Source of the DNA: Pseudomonas viridiflava
Lineage (GTDB): Bacteria; Pseudomonadota; Gammaproteobacteria; Pseudomonadales; Pseudomonadaceae
DNA length: 64,000 nucleotides
Reading direction: 5' to 3'
Assembly: GCF_900580865.1 (NCBI RefSeq)
Contig: NZ_UTBZ01000169.1
Coordinates: 62,001-126,000 of the forward strand
Made by a program: the position numbers and the translations under genes
The notes under the pieces: model-generated
The model's database searches: none
What the model saw: only the letters and a program-made list of their open reading frames with translations
Told to the model about the DNA's origin: nothing
Part shown: positions 25,863 through 33,641 of the stretch, piece after piece
Numbering within the stretch: the stretch's first letter is position 1
Layout of the letters: each line of letters starts with the position of its first letter

Positions 25863-28472
25863 TTAGGCTTGAACGACCGGGATGTTGGCGTTCGCAGCAG
25901 CTTCACGGAACTCGGCGATCTGGTCGAAGGACAGGTAGCGGTAGATATCGGCCGCCATGCTGTCGATCTTGCCAGCGTATTCCATGTATTCCTCGACGGT
26001 CGGCAGGCGACCCAGGATCGAAGCCACGGACGCCAGCTCGGCCGAAGCCAGATAGACGTTCGCGCCGTCGCCCAGACGGTTCGGGAAGTTACGGGTCGAC
26101 GTCGACACAACAGTCGCGTTCGGCTCTACACGTGCCTGGTTACCCATGCACAGCGAGCAGCCTGGCATTTCCATGCGCGCGCCAGCCTTGCCGTAGATGC
26201 CGTAGTAGCCTTCTTCGGTCAGTTGGTGAGCGTCCATCTTGGTCGGCGGCGACAGCCACAGACGGGTTGGCAGCTGACCCTTGACCTGATCCAGCAGTTT
26301 ACCGGCAGCGCGGAAGTGACCGATGTTGGTCATGCACGAACCGATGAACACTTCGTCGATCTTCTCGCCAGCAACGCTGGACAGCAGACGGGCGTCGTCC
26401 GGATCGTTCGGCGCGCACAGTACCGGCTCGCTGATGTCGGCCAGATCGATTTCGATGACTTCGGCGTATTCGGCGTCGGCATCGGCTTCCATCAGTTCCG
26501 GGTTGGCAACCCAGGCTTCCATCGCTTGAGCGCGACGTTCCAGGGTACGCGCATCGCCGTAGCCTTCGCCGATCATCCAGCGCAGCAGGGTGATGTTGGA
26601 GTTCAGGTACTCGGTGATCGACTCTTTCGACAGCTTGATGGTGCAACCGGCAGCCGAACGTTCGGCCGAGGCGTCGGACAGTTCGAACGCCTGCTCCAGG
26701 GTCAGACCTTCCAGACCTTCGATTTCCAGGATGCGGCCGGAGAAGGCGTTTTTCTTGCCTTTCTTCTCGACGGTCAGCAGACCGTTCTGGATGGCGAAGT
26801 AAGGAATCGCATGAACCAGGTCACGCAGGGTGATGCCAGGTTTCATTTTGCCTTTGAAACGCACCAGGATCGATTCCGGCATGTCCAGCGGCATAACGCC
26901 GGTGGCCGCAGCAAACGCAACCAGACCGGAACCGGCCGGGAACGAAATGCCCATCGGGAAACGGGTGTGCGAGTCACCACCGGTACCGACGGTGTCCGGC
27001 AGCAGCATGCGGTTCAGCCACGAGTGGATGATGCCGTCGCCCGGACGCAGGGAAACGCCGCCGCGGGTCATGATGAAGTCAGGCAGGGTGTGGTGGGTGG
27101 TCACGTCGATCGGCTTCGGATACGCCGCGGTGTGGCAGAAAGACTGCATCACCAGATCAGCGGAGAAGCCCAGGCACGCCAGGTCTTTCAGTTCGTCACG
27201 GGTCATTGGACCGGTGGTGTCCTGCGAACCCACGGTGGTCATCTTCGGTTCGCAGTAGGTGCCAGGACGAACGCCTTGGCCTTCTGCCAGACCGCAGGCT
27301 TTACCAACCATTTTCTGCGCCAGGGTGAAACCCTTGGTGCTTTCAGCCGGGGCTTCCGGCTTCTTGAACAGGTCGAACGGTGGCAGACCCAGTTCGGCGC
27401 GAGCCTTCTCGGTCAGGCCACGGCCGATGATCAGCGGAATACGGCCGCCGGCACGGACTTCGTCCAACAGGACCGGGGTCTTCATTTCGAAGGTGGTCAG
27501 GACTTCGTCGGTGCCGTGTTTGCAGACTTTACCAGCATGCGGGTACAGGTCGATCACGTCGCCCATGTTCATGTTGGAAACGTCGAACTCGATTGGCAGT
27601 GCGCCGGCATCTTCCATGGTGTTGTAGAAGATCGGAGCGATTTTGCTGCCGAAGCAGAAACCGCCAGCGCGCTTGTTCGGCACGTAAGGAACGTCGTCGC
27701 CGAAGAACCACAGCACCGAGTTGGTCGCCGATTTACGCGACGAACCGGTACCGACCACGTCACCGACGTAGGCGATCGGGAAGCCTTGACCGCGCATTTC
27801 TTCGATCTGCTTCATCGGGCCGATGGCGCCCTGCTGATCAGGAACGATGCCGTCACGGGCCATTTTCAGCATGGCCAGGGCGTGCAGCGGGATGTCTGGA
27901 CGCGACCAGGCATCGGGAGCAGGGGACAGGTCGTCGGTGTTGGTTTCGCCGGTAACCTTGAAGACGCGCAGGCTGATCTTGTCGGCCAGGGTCGGACGGT
28001 TCTTGAACCACTCGCCGTCAGCCCAGGATTGCAATACGCCTTTGGCGTGAACGTTGCCGTTCTTGGCTTTTTCCGCGACGTCGTGGAACGCATCGAACAT
28101 CAGCAGGGTGTGCTTGAGTTGCGCGGCAGCGACTGGCGCCAGCTCGGCGTCGTCCAGCAGGTCAACCAGAGTGACGATGTTGTAGCCGCCCTGCATGGTG
28201 CCGAGCAGTTCTACAGCGCGTTTTTTGTCCAGCAGCGGGGAGGAAACTTCGCCCTTGGCCAGTGCAGACAGGAAGCCGGCTTTGACATAAGCCGCTTCGT
28301 CCACACCTGGTGGAATGCGATTGGTGATCAGGTCAACGAGAAATTCTTCTTCGCCAGCCGGAGGGTTTTTCAGCAGCTCGACCAGGCCTGCTGTTTGTTC
28401 GGCGTTAAGCGGCTGGGGAACGATACCCAGGGCTGCACGCTCTTCGATATGTTTGCGGTAGGCTTCAAGCAC
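25863..28472 (-). CDS. acnB: Bifunctional aconitate hydratase 2 / 2-methylisocitrate dehydratase
   Basis: The 869-residue protein is AcnB, interconverting citrate and isocitrate in the TCA cycle. It has the N-terminal HEAT-like domain (EERAALGIVPQPLNAEQTA), the swivel domain, and iron-sulfur ligands including MPGCSLCMGNQARV near the C-terminus; NFPNRLGDGANVYLAS is typical. The GTG at 28472 is chosen because GAGGG lies 8 bp upstream and the length equals that of Pseudomonas AcnB. The frame extends 16 codons further upstream without support. A terminator follows. Confidence 0.97.
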   Translation of the reverse strand: MLEAYRKHIEERAALGIVPQPLNAEQTAGLVELLKNPPAGEEEFLVDLITNRIPPGVDEAAYVKAGFLSALAKGEVSSPLLDKKRAVELLGTMQGGYNIVTLVDLLDDAELAPVAAAQLKHTLLMFDAFHDVAEKAKNGNVHAKGVLQSWADGEWFKNRPTLADKISLRVFKVTGETNTDDLSPAPDAWSRPDIPLHALAMLKMARDGIVPDQQGAIGPMKQIEEMRGQGFPIAYVGDVVGTGSSRKSATNSVLWFFGDDVPYVPNKRAGGFCFGSKIAPIFYNTMEDAGALPIEFDVSNMNMGDVIDLYPHAGKVCKHGTDEVLTTFEMKTPVLLDEVRAGGRIPLIIGRGLTEKARAELGLPPFDLFKKPEAPAESTKGFTLAQKMVGKACGLAEGQGVRPGTYCEPKMTTVGSQDTTGPMTRDELKDLACLGFSADLVMQSFCHTAAYPKPIDVTTHHTLPDFIMTRGGVSLRPGDGIIHSWLNRMLLPDTVGTGGDSHTRFPMGISFPAGSGLVAFAAATGVMPLDMPESILVRFKGKMKPGITLRDLVHAIPYFAIQNGLLTVEKKGKKNAFSGRILEIEGLEGLTLEQAFELSDASAERSAAGCTIKLSKESITEYLNSNITLLRWMIGEGYGDARTLERRAQAMEAWVANPELMEADADAEYAEVIEIDLADISEPVLCAPNDPDDARLLSSVAGEKIDEVFIGSCMTNIGHFRAAGKLLDQVKGQLPTRLWLSPPTKMDAHQLTEEGYYGIYGKAGARMEMPGCSLCMGNQARVEPNATVVSTSTRNFPNRLGDGANVYLASAELASVASILGRLPTVEEYMEYAGKIDSMAADIYRYLSFDQIAEFREAAANANIPVVQA

Positions 28473-28940
28473 AGTTATTACCCTCATCAGTGGTCCCAAA
28501 TGGGTGTCCGGGACGCTCATCCCGAAATTGCCGTACTCATGCTCCTCACGACGTTGTGGGTCGTTCGGCCAGAATTACCGGCAATTCCTTACAGAAGCTG
28601 CTTTCAAAGTTTTACGCCTGCAGAACGGGGAGCTGATGAGGGTTGGCGCTGGATTTTTCCCCGCTGGAAAAACCCCTCGCCAACACCGCTCTGAAGGAAC
28701 GACTGTGCTCGTGACGCTTTGAAAACAGCTTCTAACGGACATTGGCGCCTTAAAAGGCTGGCTGATTCTACGGCAAAAAAAATTTAAAGGTAAGTCGCGC
28801 TCTATTGGACTTTCGTGGCAATGCGCGTGGCCGGGTCAAACGCGCGGTGCGGCTGAGACCCTGATGTTTGAGGGGTGATCAATGCCCGACAAAGGGCTAA
28901 CATGCCGACCTGTTCCGCGTTTCAGTGTTTTGCCTATCTT
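28473..28940. other. Intergenic leader region between acnB and the DUF1289 gene
   Basis: This 468-bp gap holds the acnB upstream region. A compound inverted structure at 28640-28687 pairs GGTTGGCG with CGCCAAC and, inside, TTTTTCC with GGAAAAA; it lies 170-215 bp upstream of the acnB start on the minus strand. A stretch near 28770-28790 is very A-rich. No gene is convincing. Confidence 0.55.
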
Positions 28941-29411
28941 ATGCCCAATCAGACCATCAAGACCCCCTGCGTCGGCCTCTGCTCCACTGTTTACGGTGAT
29001 CTGGTGTGCCGTGGCTGCAAGCGTTTCCACCACGAAGTGATCCACTGGAATGGGTACAACGAGGAGGAAAAGCGTGCGGTGTGGCTGCGTCTGGAGCAAT
29101 TGCTGTCACAAGTGATGGCGGGCAAGGTCGAGATTTTCGATTCGGCGCGCCTGCGCGAGCAGCTGGAACAGCGCAAGATCCGCTTCGTGCCGCATCAGTC
29201 GGAATATTGCTGGGCGTATCAGCTGATTGCCCGTGGCGCGCGGGTGATCATTAATCTGGAAGCGTACGGGATGGTTTTGCTGCCGGAGTTTCGCGACTGG
29301 AACCTGCCGGAATTGCGCGATGCCATTGATCGGGAATTCTTCCTGCTGTCGGAAGCGCACTATCAGCGCTACATCGCCCCGGGCTTTTTGAAAGACGCCT
29401 TCGGCGCCTGA
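28941..29411 (+). CDS. DUF1289 domain protein
   Basis: The 156-residue protein begins MPNQTIKTPCVGLC and carries the four-cysteine DUF1289 motif TPCVGLCSTVYGDLVCRGCKRF, a likely small metal-binding site. The rest contains EEEKRAVWLRLEQLL and LEAYGMVLLPEFRDWNLPEL. Function is unknown. The start at 28941 follows homologues as I recall them, though 28902 has a better AAGGG ribosome site and would add 13 residues. Confidence 0.8.
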   Translation: MPNQTIKTPCVGLCSTVYGDLVCRGCKRFHHEVIHWNGYNEEEKRAVWLRLEQLLSQVMAGKVEIFDSARLREQLEQRKIRFVPHQSEYCWAYQLIARGARVIINLEAYGMVLLPEFRDWNLPELRDAIDREFFLLSEAHYQRYIAPGFLKDAFGA

Positions 29412-29412
29412 A

Positions 29413-29497
29413 GGTCAAAAGATCGCAGCGTGCCGCAGCTCCTACATGGGAATGCGTTCTACCTGTAGGAGCTGCCGAAGGCTGCGATCTTTTGATC
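29413..29497. repeat. REPIN-like inverted repeat (GTAGGAGCTGCCG type)
   Basis: Two inverted copies of a 30-bp unit containing GTAGGAGCTGCCGAAGGCTG and GATCTTTTGA flank a short spacer. The same unit recurs at 31136 and 39283. It lies between convergent genes and could stabilise message ends. Confidence 0.85.
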
Positions 29498-29498
29498 T

Positions 29499-30362
29499 TT
29501 AATGTTTCACCGCCAGCTCCACCAGATGATCCTCAACCTCCTGCGGTTTGAGCACCAGCACATCGCTCTCCAGCGCATCCAGAATCACTTCCGCCGTATT
29601 GCCGATCAACGCCCCTGACAACCCGGTGCGCGCCACGGTGCCAATCACGGTCACCGCCGCTTGCAGCTTGTGAGCCATAAACGGAATCAACACGTCCGCC
29701 GGACCTTCCTCGATGTGCAGATGCTCATCGTCGACATCGAATTCCGCCTGAAATGCCCGGCATTGCTCGCGATAGCGCGCCTCGATGGTTTCACTCAGTT
29801 GCAGCGTCGGGTCAGCCGCCGACAGCATTGGCGACGGATGTGCAGCGATCACATGCAAATGCGCCTTGGCCAGACTGGCAATGTCGTAGCCATGATCAAT
29901 GATCGTCGTGTGCAGATGCCGGTGCTCACCATCGGCATTGCCCACGTCCACCGCCGCCAGAATCACCTTGTCCTTCCACGACCCCGCGGTTTTCACCAGC
30001 AACACCGGGGTAGGGCAGTGGCGCAAGAGCTTCCAGTCCGCCGGGGTCAGCAGGGCTTTTTTCAGTGAGCTGTCGGGGAAATGCTGCTTGATCACCAGCC
30101 CGCAACCCTCGGCCTGCTGCACCTCGATGATGGTTTCGTGCAGGCTCTCGTTCCACGCCTGCTCGGTGGTCACGCTGTAGCCGTCGGCCATTAGCGCGGC
30201 TTTTAGCACACCGAGCATGCCAGCGTGATCGTGCTTCTTGTCGCACACCAGCAGGTGCAGATGGGCCTGGGTCACGCCGGCGATCAACTTGGCGCGCTTG
30301 AGCGCCAGGCTTTCCGAATGTTCGGGTTCGATGACCACCAGAATGCTGCGAATGGCTTGCAT
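29499..30362 (-). CDS. Tandem universal stress protein (UspE-like)
   Basis: The 287-residue product contains two Usp domains. The first begins MQAIRSILVVIEPEHSESLALKRA and the second has VILAAVDVGNADGEHRHLHTTIIDHGYDIA, ending in the nucleotide-loop-like VIGTVARTGLSGALIGNTAEVIL (G-2x-G-9x-G-type). Such proteins respond to stress and starvation. The ATG at 30362 has GGAGA about 8 bp upstream; the frame remains open far upstream (to 31187) over miaE but that part is antisense. Confidence 0.9.
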   Translation of the reverse strand: MQAIRSILVVIEPEHSESLALKRAKLIAGVTQAHLHLLVCDKKHDHAGMLGVLKAALMADGYSVTTEQAWNESLHETIIEVQQAEGCGLVIKQHFPDSSLKKALLTPADWKLLRHCPTPVLLVKTAGSWKDKVILAAVDVGNADGEHRHLHTTIIDHGYDIASLAKAHLHVIAAHPSPMLSAADPTLQLSETIEARYREQCRAFQAEFDVDDEHLHIEEGPADVLIPFMAHKLQAAVTVIGTVARTGLSGALIGNTAEVILDALESDVLVLKPQEVEDHLVELAVKH

Positions 30363-30521
30363 GAGCGGAGTCTCCAGCAAAGAAAAGGCACGGCGTTGCA
30401 CAACTATAGTTGCTGCTCGATCGTGCGCGACTTGATGCATATCAACGTCCGCCGCTGGTGGTCTGCGGGCAGGCCGGTATAATCGGCGCCCTTCGCTCGA
30501 ACACCTTTTACCGTGAGCCCC

Positions 30522-31130
30522 ATGATCCTTCCCGAAATCCACGAATTCCTTGGCTGCCGCACCCCCGACGCCTGGGTTCAGGCCGCCCTGGCCGATCAGG
30601 AAACCCTGCTGATCGACCACAAGAACTGTGAGTTCAAGGCTGCCAGCACCGCCCTGAGCCTGATTGCCAAGTACCATTCCCACGTCGACCTGATCAACAT
30701 GATGTCGCGTCTGGCCCGGGAAGAACTGGTGCACCACGAGCAGGTCATGCGCATCATGAAGCGGCGCAAGATCGAACTGCGCCAGCTCCACGCCGGTCGT
30801 TACGCCTCGGGCTTGCGCAAGGTGGTGCGCAGCCATGAGCCGGTGAAACTGGTGGATACGCTGGTGGTCGGCGCGTTTATCGAAGCGCGCAGTTGCGAGC
30901 GTTTCGAAGCACTGGTGCCGCATCTGGACGAAGAACTCGGCAAGTTCTATTTTGGCTTGCTGAAAAGCGAGGCGCGGCATTTTCAGGGTTATCTGAAGCT
31001 GGCCTATCAGTACGGTGATGCGAAGGATATTGCCCAGGTCATCGACAAGGTCCGCGCCGCCGAGCAGGAACTGATCGAGTCGCCGGATGAAGAGTTTCGC
31101 TTCCACAGCGGCGTGCCTGCCACCGCATGA
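30522..31130 (+). CDS. miaE: tRNA 2-methylthio-N6-isopentenyladenosine-37 hydroxylase
   Basis: The 202-residue protein is MiaE, a carboxylate-bridged di-iron monooxygenase hydroxylating ms2i6A37 in tRNA. Ligand-type motifs are visible in LIDHKNCEFKAASTA, ELVHHEQVMRIM, and EARSCERFEAL / SEARHFQGY. Start may be ATG 30522 or the GTG at 30513 three codons earlier. It is divergent from the stress protein gene and followed by a REPIN and a terminator. Confidence 0.92.
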   Translation: MILPEIHEFLGCRTPDAWVQAALADQETLLIDHKNCEFKAASTALSLIAKYHSHVDLINMMSRLAREELVHHEQVMRIMKRRKIELRQLHAGRYASGLRKVVRSHEPVKLVDTLVVGAFIEARSCERFEALVPHLDEELGKFYFGLLKSEARHFQGYLKLAYQYGDAKDIAQVIDKVRAAEQELIESPDEEFRFHSGVPATA

Positions 31131-31135
31131 CTCCG

Positions 31136-31216
31136 TGTAGGAGCTGCCGAAGGCTGCGATCTTTTGCTTTTGAAGAAGCCGGATCAAAAGATCGCAGCCT
31201 TCGGCAGCTCCTACAG
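31136..31216. repeat. REPIN-like inverted repeat (GTAGGAGCTGCCG type)
   Basis: Two inverted copies of the GTAGGAGCTGCCGAAGGCTG unit with GATCTTTTG flanks lie immediately after the miaE stop, separated by about 20 bp. Confidence 0.88.
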
Positions 31217-31271
31217 ATGTAGCGATCAGTGCATGAATGTTAAAAACTCTTAAGAGTATGAAACATCACTG

Positions 31272-31297
31272 AAAACCGGCCCCAGCGGCCGGTTTTT
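31272..31297 (+). terminator. Terminator downstream of miaE
   Basis: A 9-bp stem AAACCGGCC / GGCCGGTTT followed by TTG on the plus strand ends the miaE region before rstA. Confidence 0.8.
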
Positions 31298-31375
31298 GCT
31301 GCCTGAAACAAACGCCACCGCCACGAAAGCCGCCATAATGCCGGCCACTTCACACATGGGCGGCAGACGGTCGTT

Positions 31376-32083
31376 ATGGATAACCTGGGTTTTGGCAAAC
31401 TCCTGCTGGTGGAAGACGATGAGCGTCTCGCTGCACTGATTGCACACTTTCTCGAACAACACGGCTACGAGGTACGCACGGTGCATCGCGGCGACCTGGC
31501 AGTGGCTGCCTTTCTCGAGTTCAAGCCGAAAGTGGTGGTGCTCGACTTGATGCTGCCGGGGCAGAGCGGTCTGCAGGTATGCCGGGAAATTCGCAGCGTG
31601 TCGGACACGCCGATCGTGATTCTGACGGCCAAGGAAGATGACCTCGACCATATCCTCGGTCTGGAATCCGGCGCCGATGACTACGTGATCAAACCGATCA
31701 AGCCGCCGGTGTTGCTGGCCCGGCTGCGGGCGTTGCAACGGCGACAGGTGCCGGACAGCAATGTGGTCAGTTTTATGGAGTTCGGCCAGTTGAGCGTCGA
31801 CCGCAGTTGCCGTGAAGTGCGGCTGGCCGGGGAAAGCATCGAAATGACCACTATGGAATTCGAGCTGCTGTGGTTGCTGGCCAGTGCGGCCGGCAAGGTG
31901 CTGTCGCGCGACGATATCCTCAATCGTATGCGCGGGATTGCATTCGACGGGCTCAATCGCAGTGTCGACGTGTACATCAGTAAATTACGCAACAAGCTCA
32001 AGGACAACCCCCGTGAGCCGGTGTGTATCAAGACCGTGTGGGGCAAGGGATATCTGTTCAATCCGTTCGCGTGGGAGCTGTAG
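31376..32083 (+). CDS. rstA: OmpR-family response regulator RstA-like
   Basis: The 235-residue protein has a receiver domain (phospho-acceptor Asp57 in VVVLDLMLPG, acidic pocket at VEDDE, Lys in DDYVIKPI) and a winged-helix OmpR output domain ending IKTVWGKGYLFNPFAWEL. The RstA-like C-terminus and pairing with an RstB-like kinase support the name. Its stop codon abuts the kinase start at 32084. Targets are not visible. Confidence 0.88.
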   Translation: MDNLGFGKLLLVEDDERLAALIAHFLEQHGYEVRTVHRGDLAVAAFLEFKPKVVVLDLMLPGQSGLQVCREIRSVSDTPIVILTAKEDDLDHILGLESGADDYVIKPIKPPVLLARLRALQRRQVPDSNVVSFMEFGQLSVDRSCREVRLAGESIEMTTMEFELLWLLASAAGKVLSRDDILNRMRGIAFDGLNRSVDVYISKLRNKLKDNPREPVCIKTVWGKGYLFNPFAWEL

Positions 32084-33370
32084 ATGCTGCGGTTATTTCT
32101 CGGGCTGTTTCTGGTCATGACAATGGGTCTGGTGCTGGCCTTGCAAACGGTCGAACGCACCTTCGACGCTTTGCTCGATTATCAGATGCAGGACTACAAC
32201 CGCGAGGCCGTGCGCGGTCAGGCTTGGACGTTGGGCCAGCAGTTGCGCGACCTCGACGGCCCGGCCCGGGAAAAACAGCTTGAAATGGTTCGCCCGCACT
32301 ACGGTTTGGGGCTGACGCTGGTCGACGCCGATCAACTGGCCCTGAGCGACACAGAAAAAGCCGAGCTGGCCAAAGGGCTGCTGGTGATCCGTGACAAATA
32401 CACCCAGTACATTTCGGCGATTGACGATGGCCCGCAACTGCTCAGCATCCGCTTGCCGGCCGAGCCGAGTCTGATGCCGTTCTACATCGCCGGCGCCTAC
32501 CTGATGATTGCCGTGATGATCGGCATCGTCCTGTTTTTCTGGGTGCGCCCGCACTGGCGTGATCTGGAGAAACTGCGTCTGGCCGCCGAGCGTTTCGGCG
32601 ATAACGATCTGTCGGTGCGCATTCAATTGTCGAAACGGTCGAACATCCGCGATCTGGCCGAGCACTTCAACCTGATGGCGGCGCGCATCGAGGGTCTGAT
32701 CGCCAATCAGCGCGAACTGACCAACGCCGTGTCCCACGAGTTGCGCACGCCGATTGCGCGGCTGTCGTTTGAACTCGATCAACTCAAGCAGCAACCGGAT
32801 GCCAGCCAGAACCGTGAGTTGATTGCCGACATGTACGCCGACCTCGGCGAGCTGGAGGAGATGGTTTCCGAACTGCTTACCTACGCCAGCCTTGAGCGCG
32901 GCGCGACGGTGATCAAACGCGAAAACATCCAGGCTGCCAATTGGCTCGACAGCGTGGTCGGCAGCGTCGCGCTGGAGGCAGAGGCGGCGGGGGTGCAGTT
33001 GCTGATTGGTGATTGCCGGCTCGACACCGTGCGCATCGAGCCGCGATTCATGGCGCGGGCGGTGATCAATCTGCTGCGCAATGCGATTCGCTATGCCGAC
33101 CAGCGAGTTGAAGTGACGCTGGTGCGCACGGGCGATTATTACGAAGTGCGGGTCAACGACGATGGGCCGGGGGTGCCGGTGCATGGGCGGGAGAAGATCT
33201 TCGAACCGTTTTCGCGACTGGATGCCAGTCGGGATCGGCGTACGGGTGGGTTTGGTTTGGGTTTGGCGTTGGTGCGCCGGGTCTCGCAGTCCCATGGCGG
33301 GCAGGTTGAGGTGGGCGATTCGGCTTGGGGTGGGGCGTCGTTTCGGATGACTTGGGCGCATCTGGATTGA
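32084..33370 (+). CDS. rstB: Sensor histidine kinase RstB-like
   Basis: The 428-residue kinase has membrane segments near 3-20 and 133-153 with a ~110-residue periplasmic sensor between them, a HAMP-like linker, an H-box with His218 (NAVSHELRTPIARL) and N/G boxes (INLLRNAIRYAD, DDGPGVP, GGFGLGLALV). The RRTGGFGLGL and FQ-MTWAHLD ending fit RstB. It begins directly at the rstA stop. Confidence 0.88.
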   Translation: MLRLFLGLFLVMTMGLVLALQTVERTFDALLDYQMQDYNREAVRGQAWTLGQQLRDLDGPAREKQLEMVRPHYGLGLTLVDADQLALSDTEKAELAKGLLVIRDKYTQYISAIDDGPQLLSIRLPAEPSLMPFYIAGAYLMIAVMIGIVLFFWVRPHWRDLEKLRLAAERFGDNDLSVRIQLSKRSNIRDLAEHFNLMAARIEGLIANQRELTNAVSHELRTPIARLSFELDQLKQQPDASQNRELIADMYADLGELEEMVSELLTYASLERGATVIKRENIQAANWLDSVVGSVALEAEAAGVQLLIGDCRLDTVRIEPRFMARAVINLLRNAIRYADQRVEVTLVRTGDYYEVRVNDDGPGVPVHGREKIFEPFSRLDASRDRRTGGFGLGLALVRRVSQSHGGQVEVGDSAWGGASFRMTWAHLD

Positions 33371-33391
33371 ATGCTGGGGCCTGCACCGGCT

Positions 33392-33603
33392 TCTTCGCGA
33401 GCAGGCTCGCTCCCACAGTGATCTGCGGCGTTCACAAATCCAATGTGGGAGCGAGCTTGCTCGCGAAGGGGTCAGTTCAATCAGCATTTTTGCTGCTGAC
33501 CCACCGCTATCGCGAGCAGGCTCACTCCTACAGGGTTTTGTGTCTTACTCAAAATTTGTAGGCACCGCAGACCCCCTGTAGGAGTGAGCCTGCTCGCGAT
33601 GGG
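33392..33603. repeat. Cluster of two REPIN-like elements (GTGGGAGCGAGC type)
   Basis: Four copies of the ~24-bp unit related to CTGTGGGAGCGAGCCTGCTC occur as two inverted pairs: 33394-33468 and 33509-33601. The second pair has variant arms (TAGGAGTGAGCC). They fill most of the 271-bp gap between rstB and the siderophore receptor, whose 3' ends converge here. Confidence 0.9.
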
Positions 33604-33641
33604 GCCATCCATGGCGCCGCAAATTCAAGGTTTGTTAACGA

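Noticed and set aside
25764..28694. 976-codon open frame on the plus strand opposite acnB
   Set aside because: It is antisense to a clear acnB, has low-complexity His/Arg/Gly/Val-rich composition typical of the complementary strand of GC-rich genes, and shows no ribosome site or domain.
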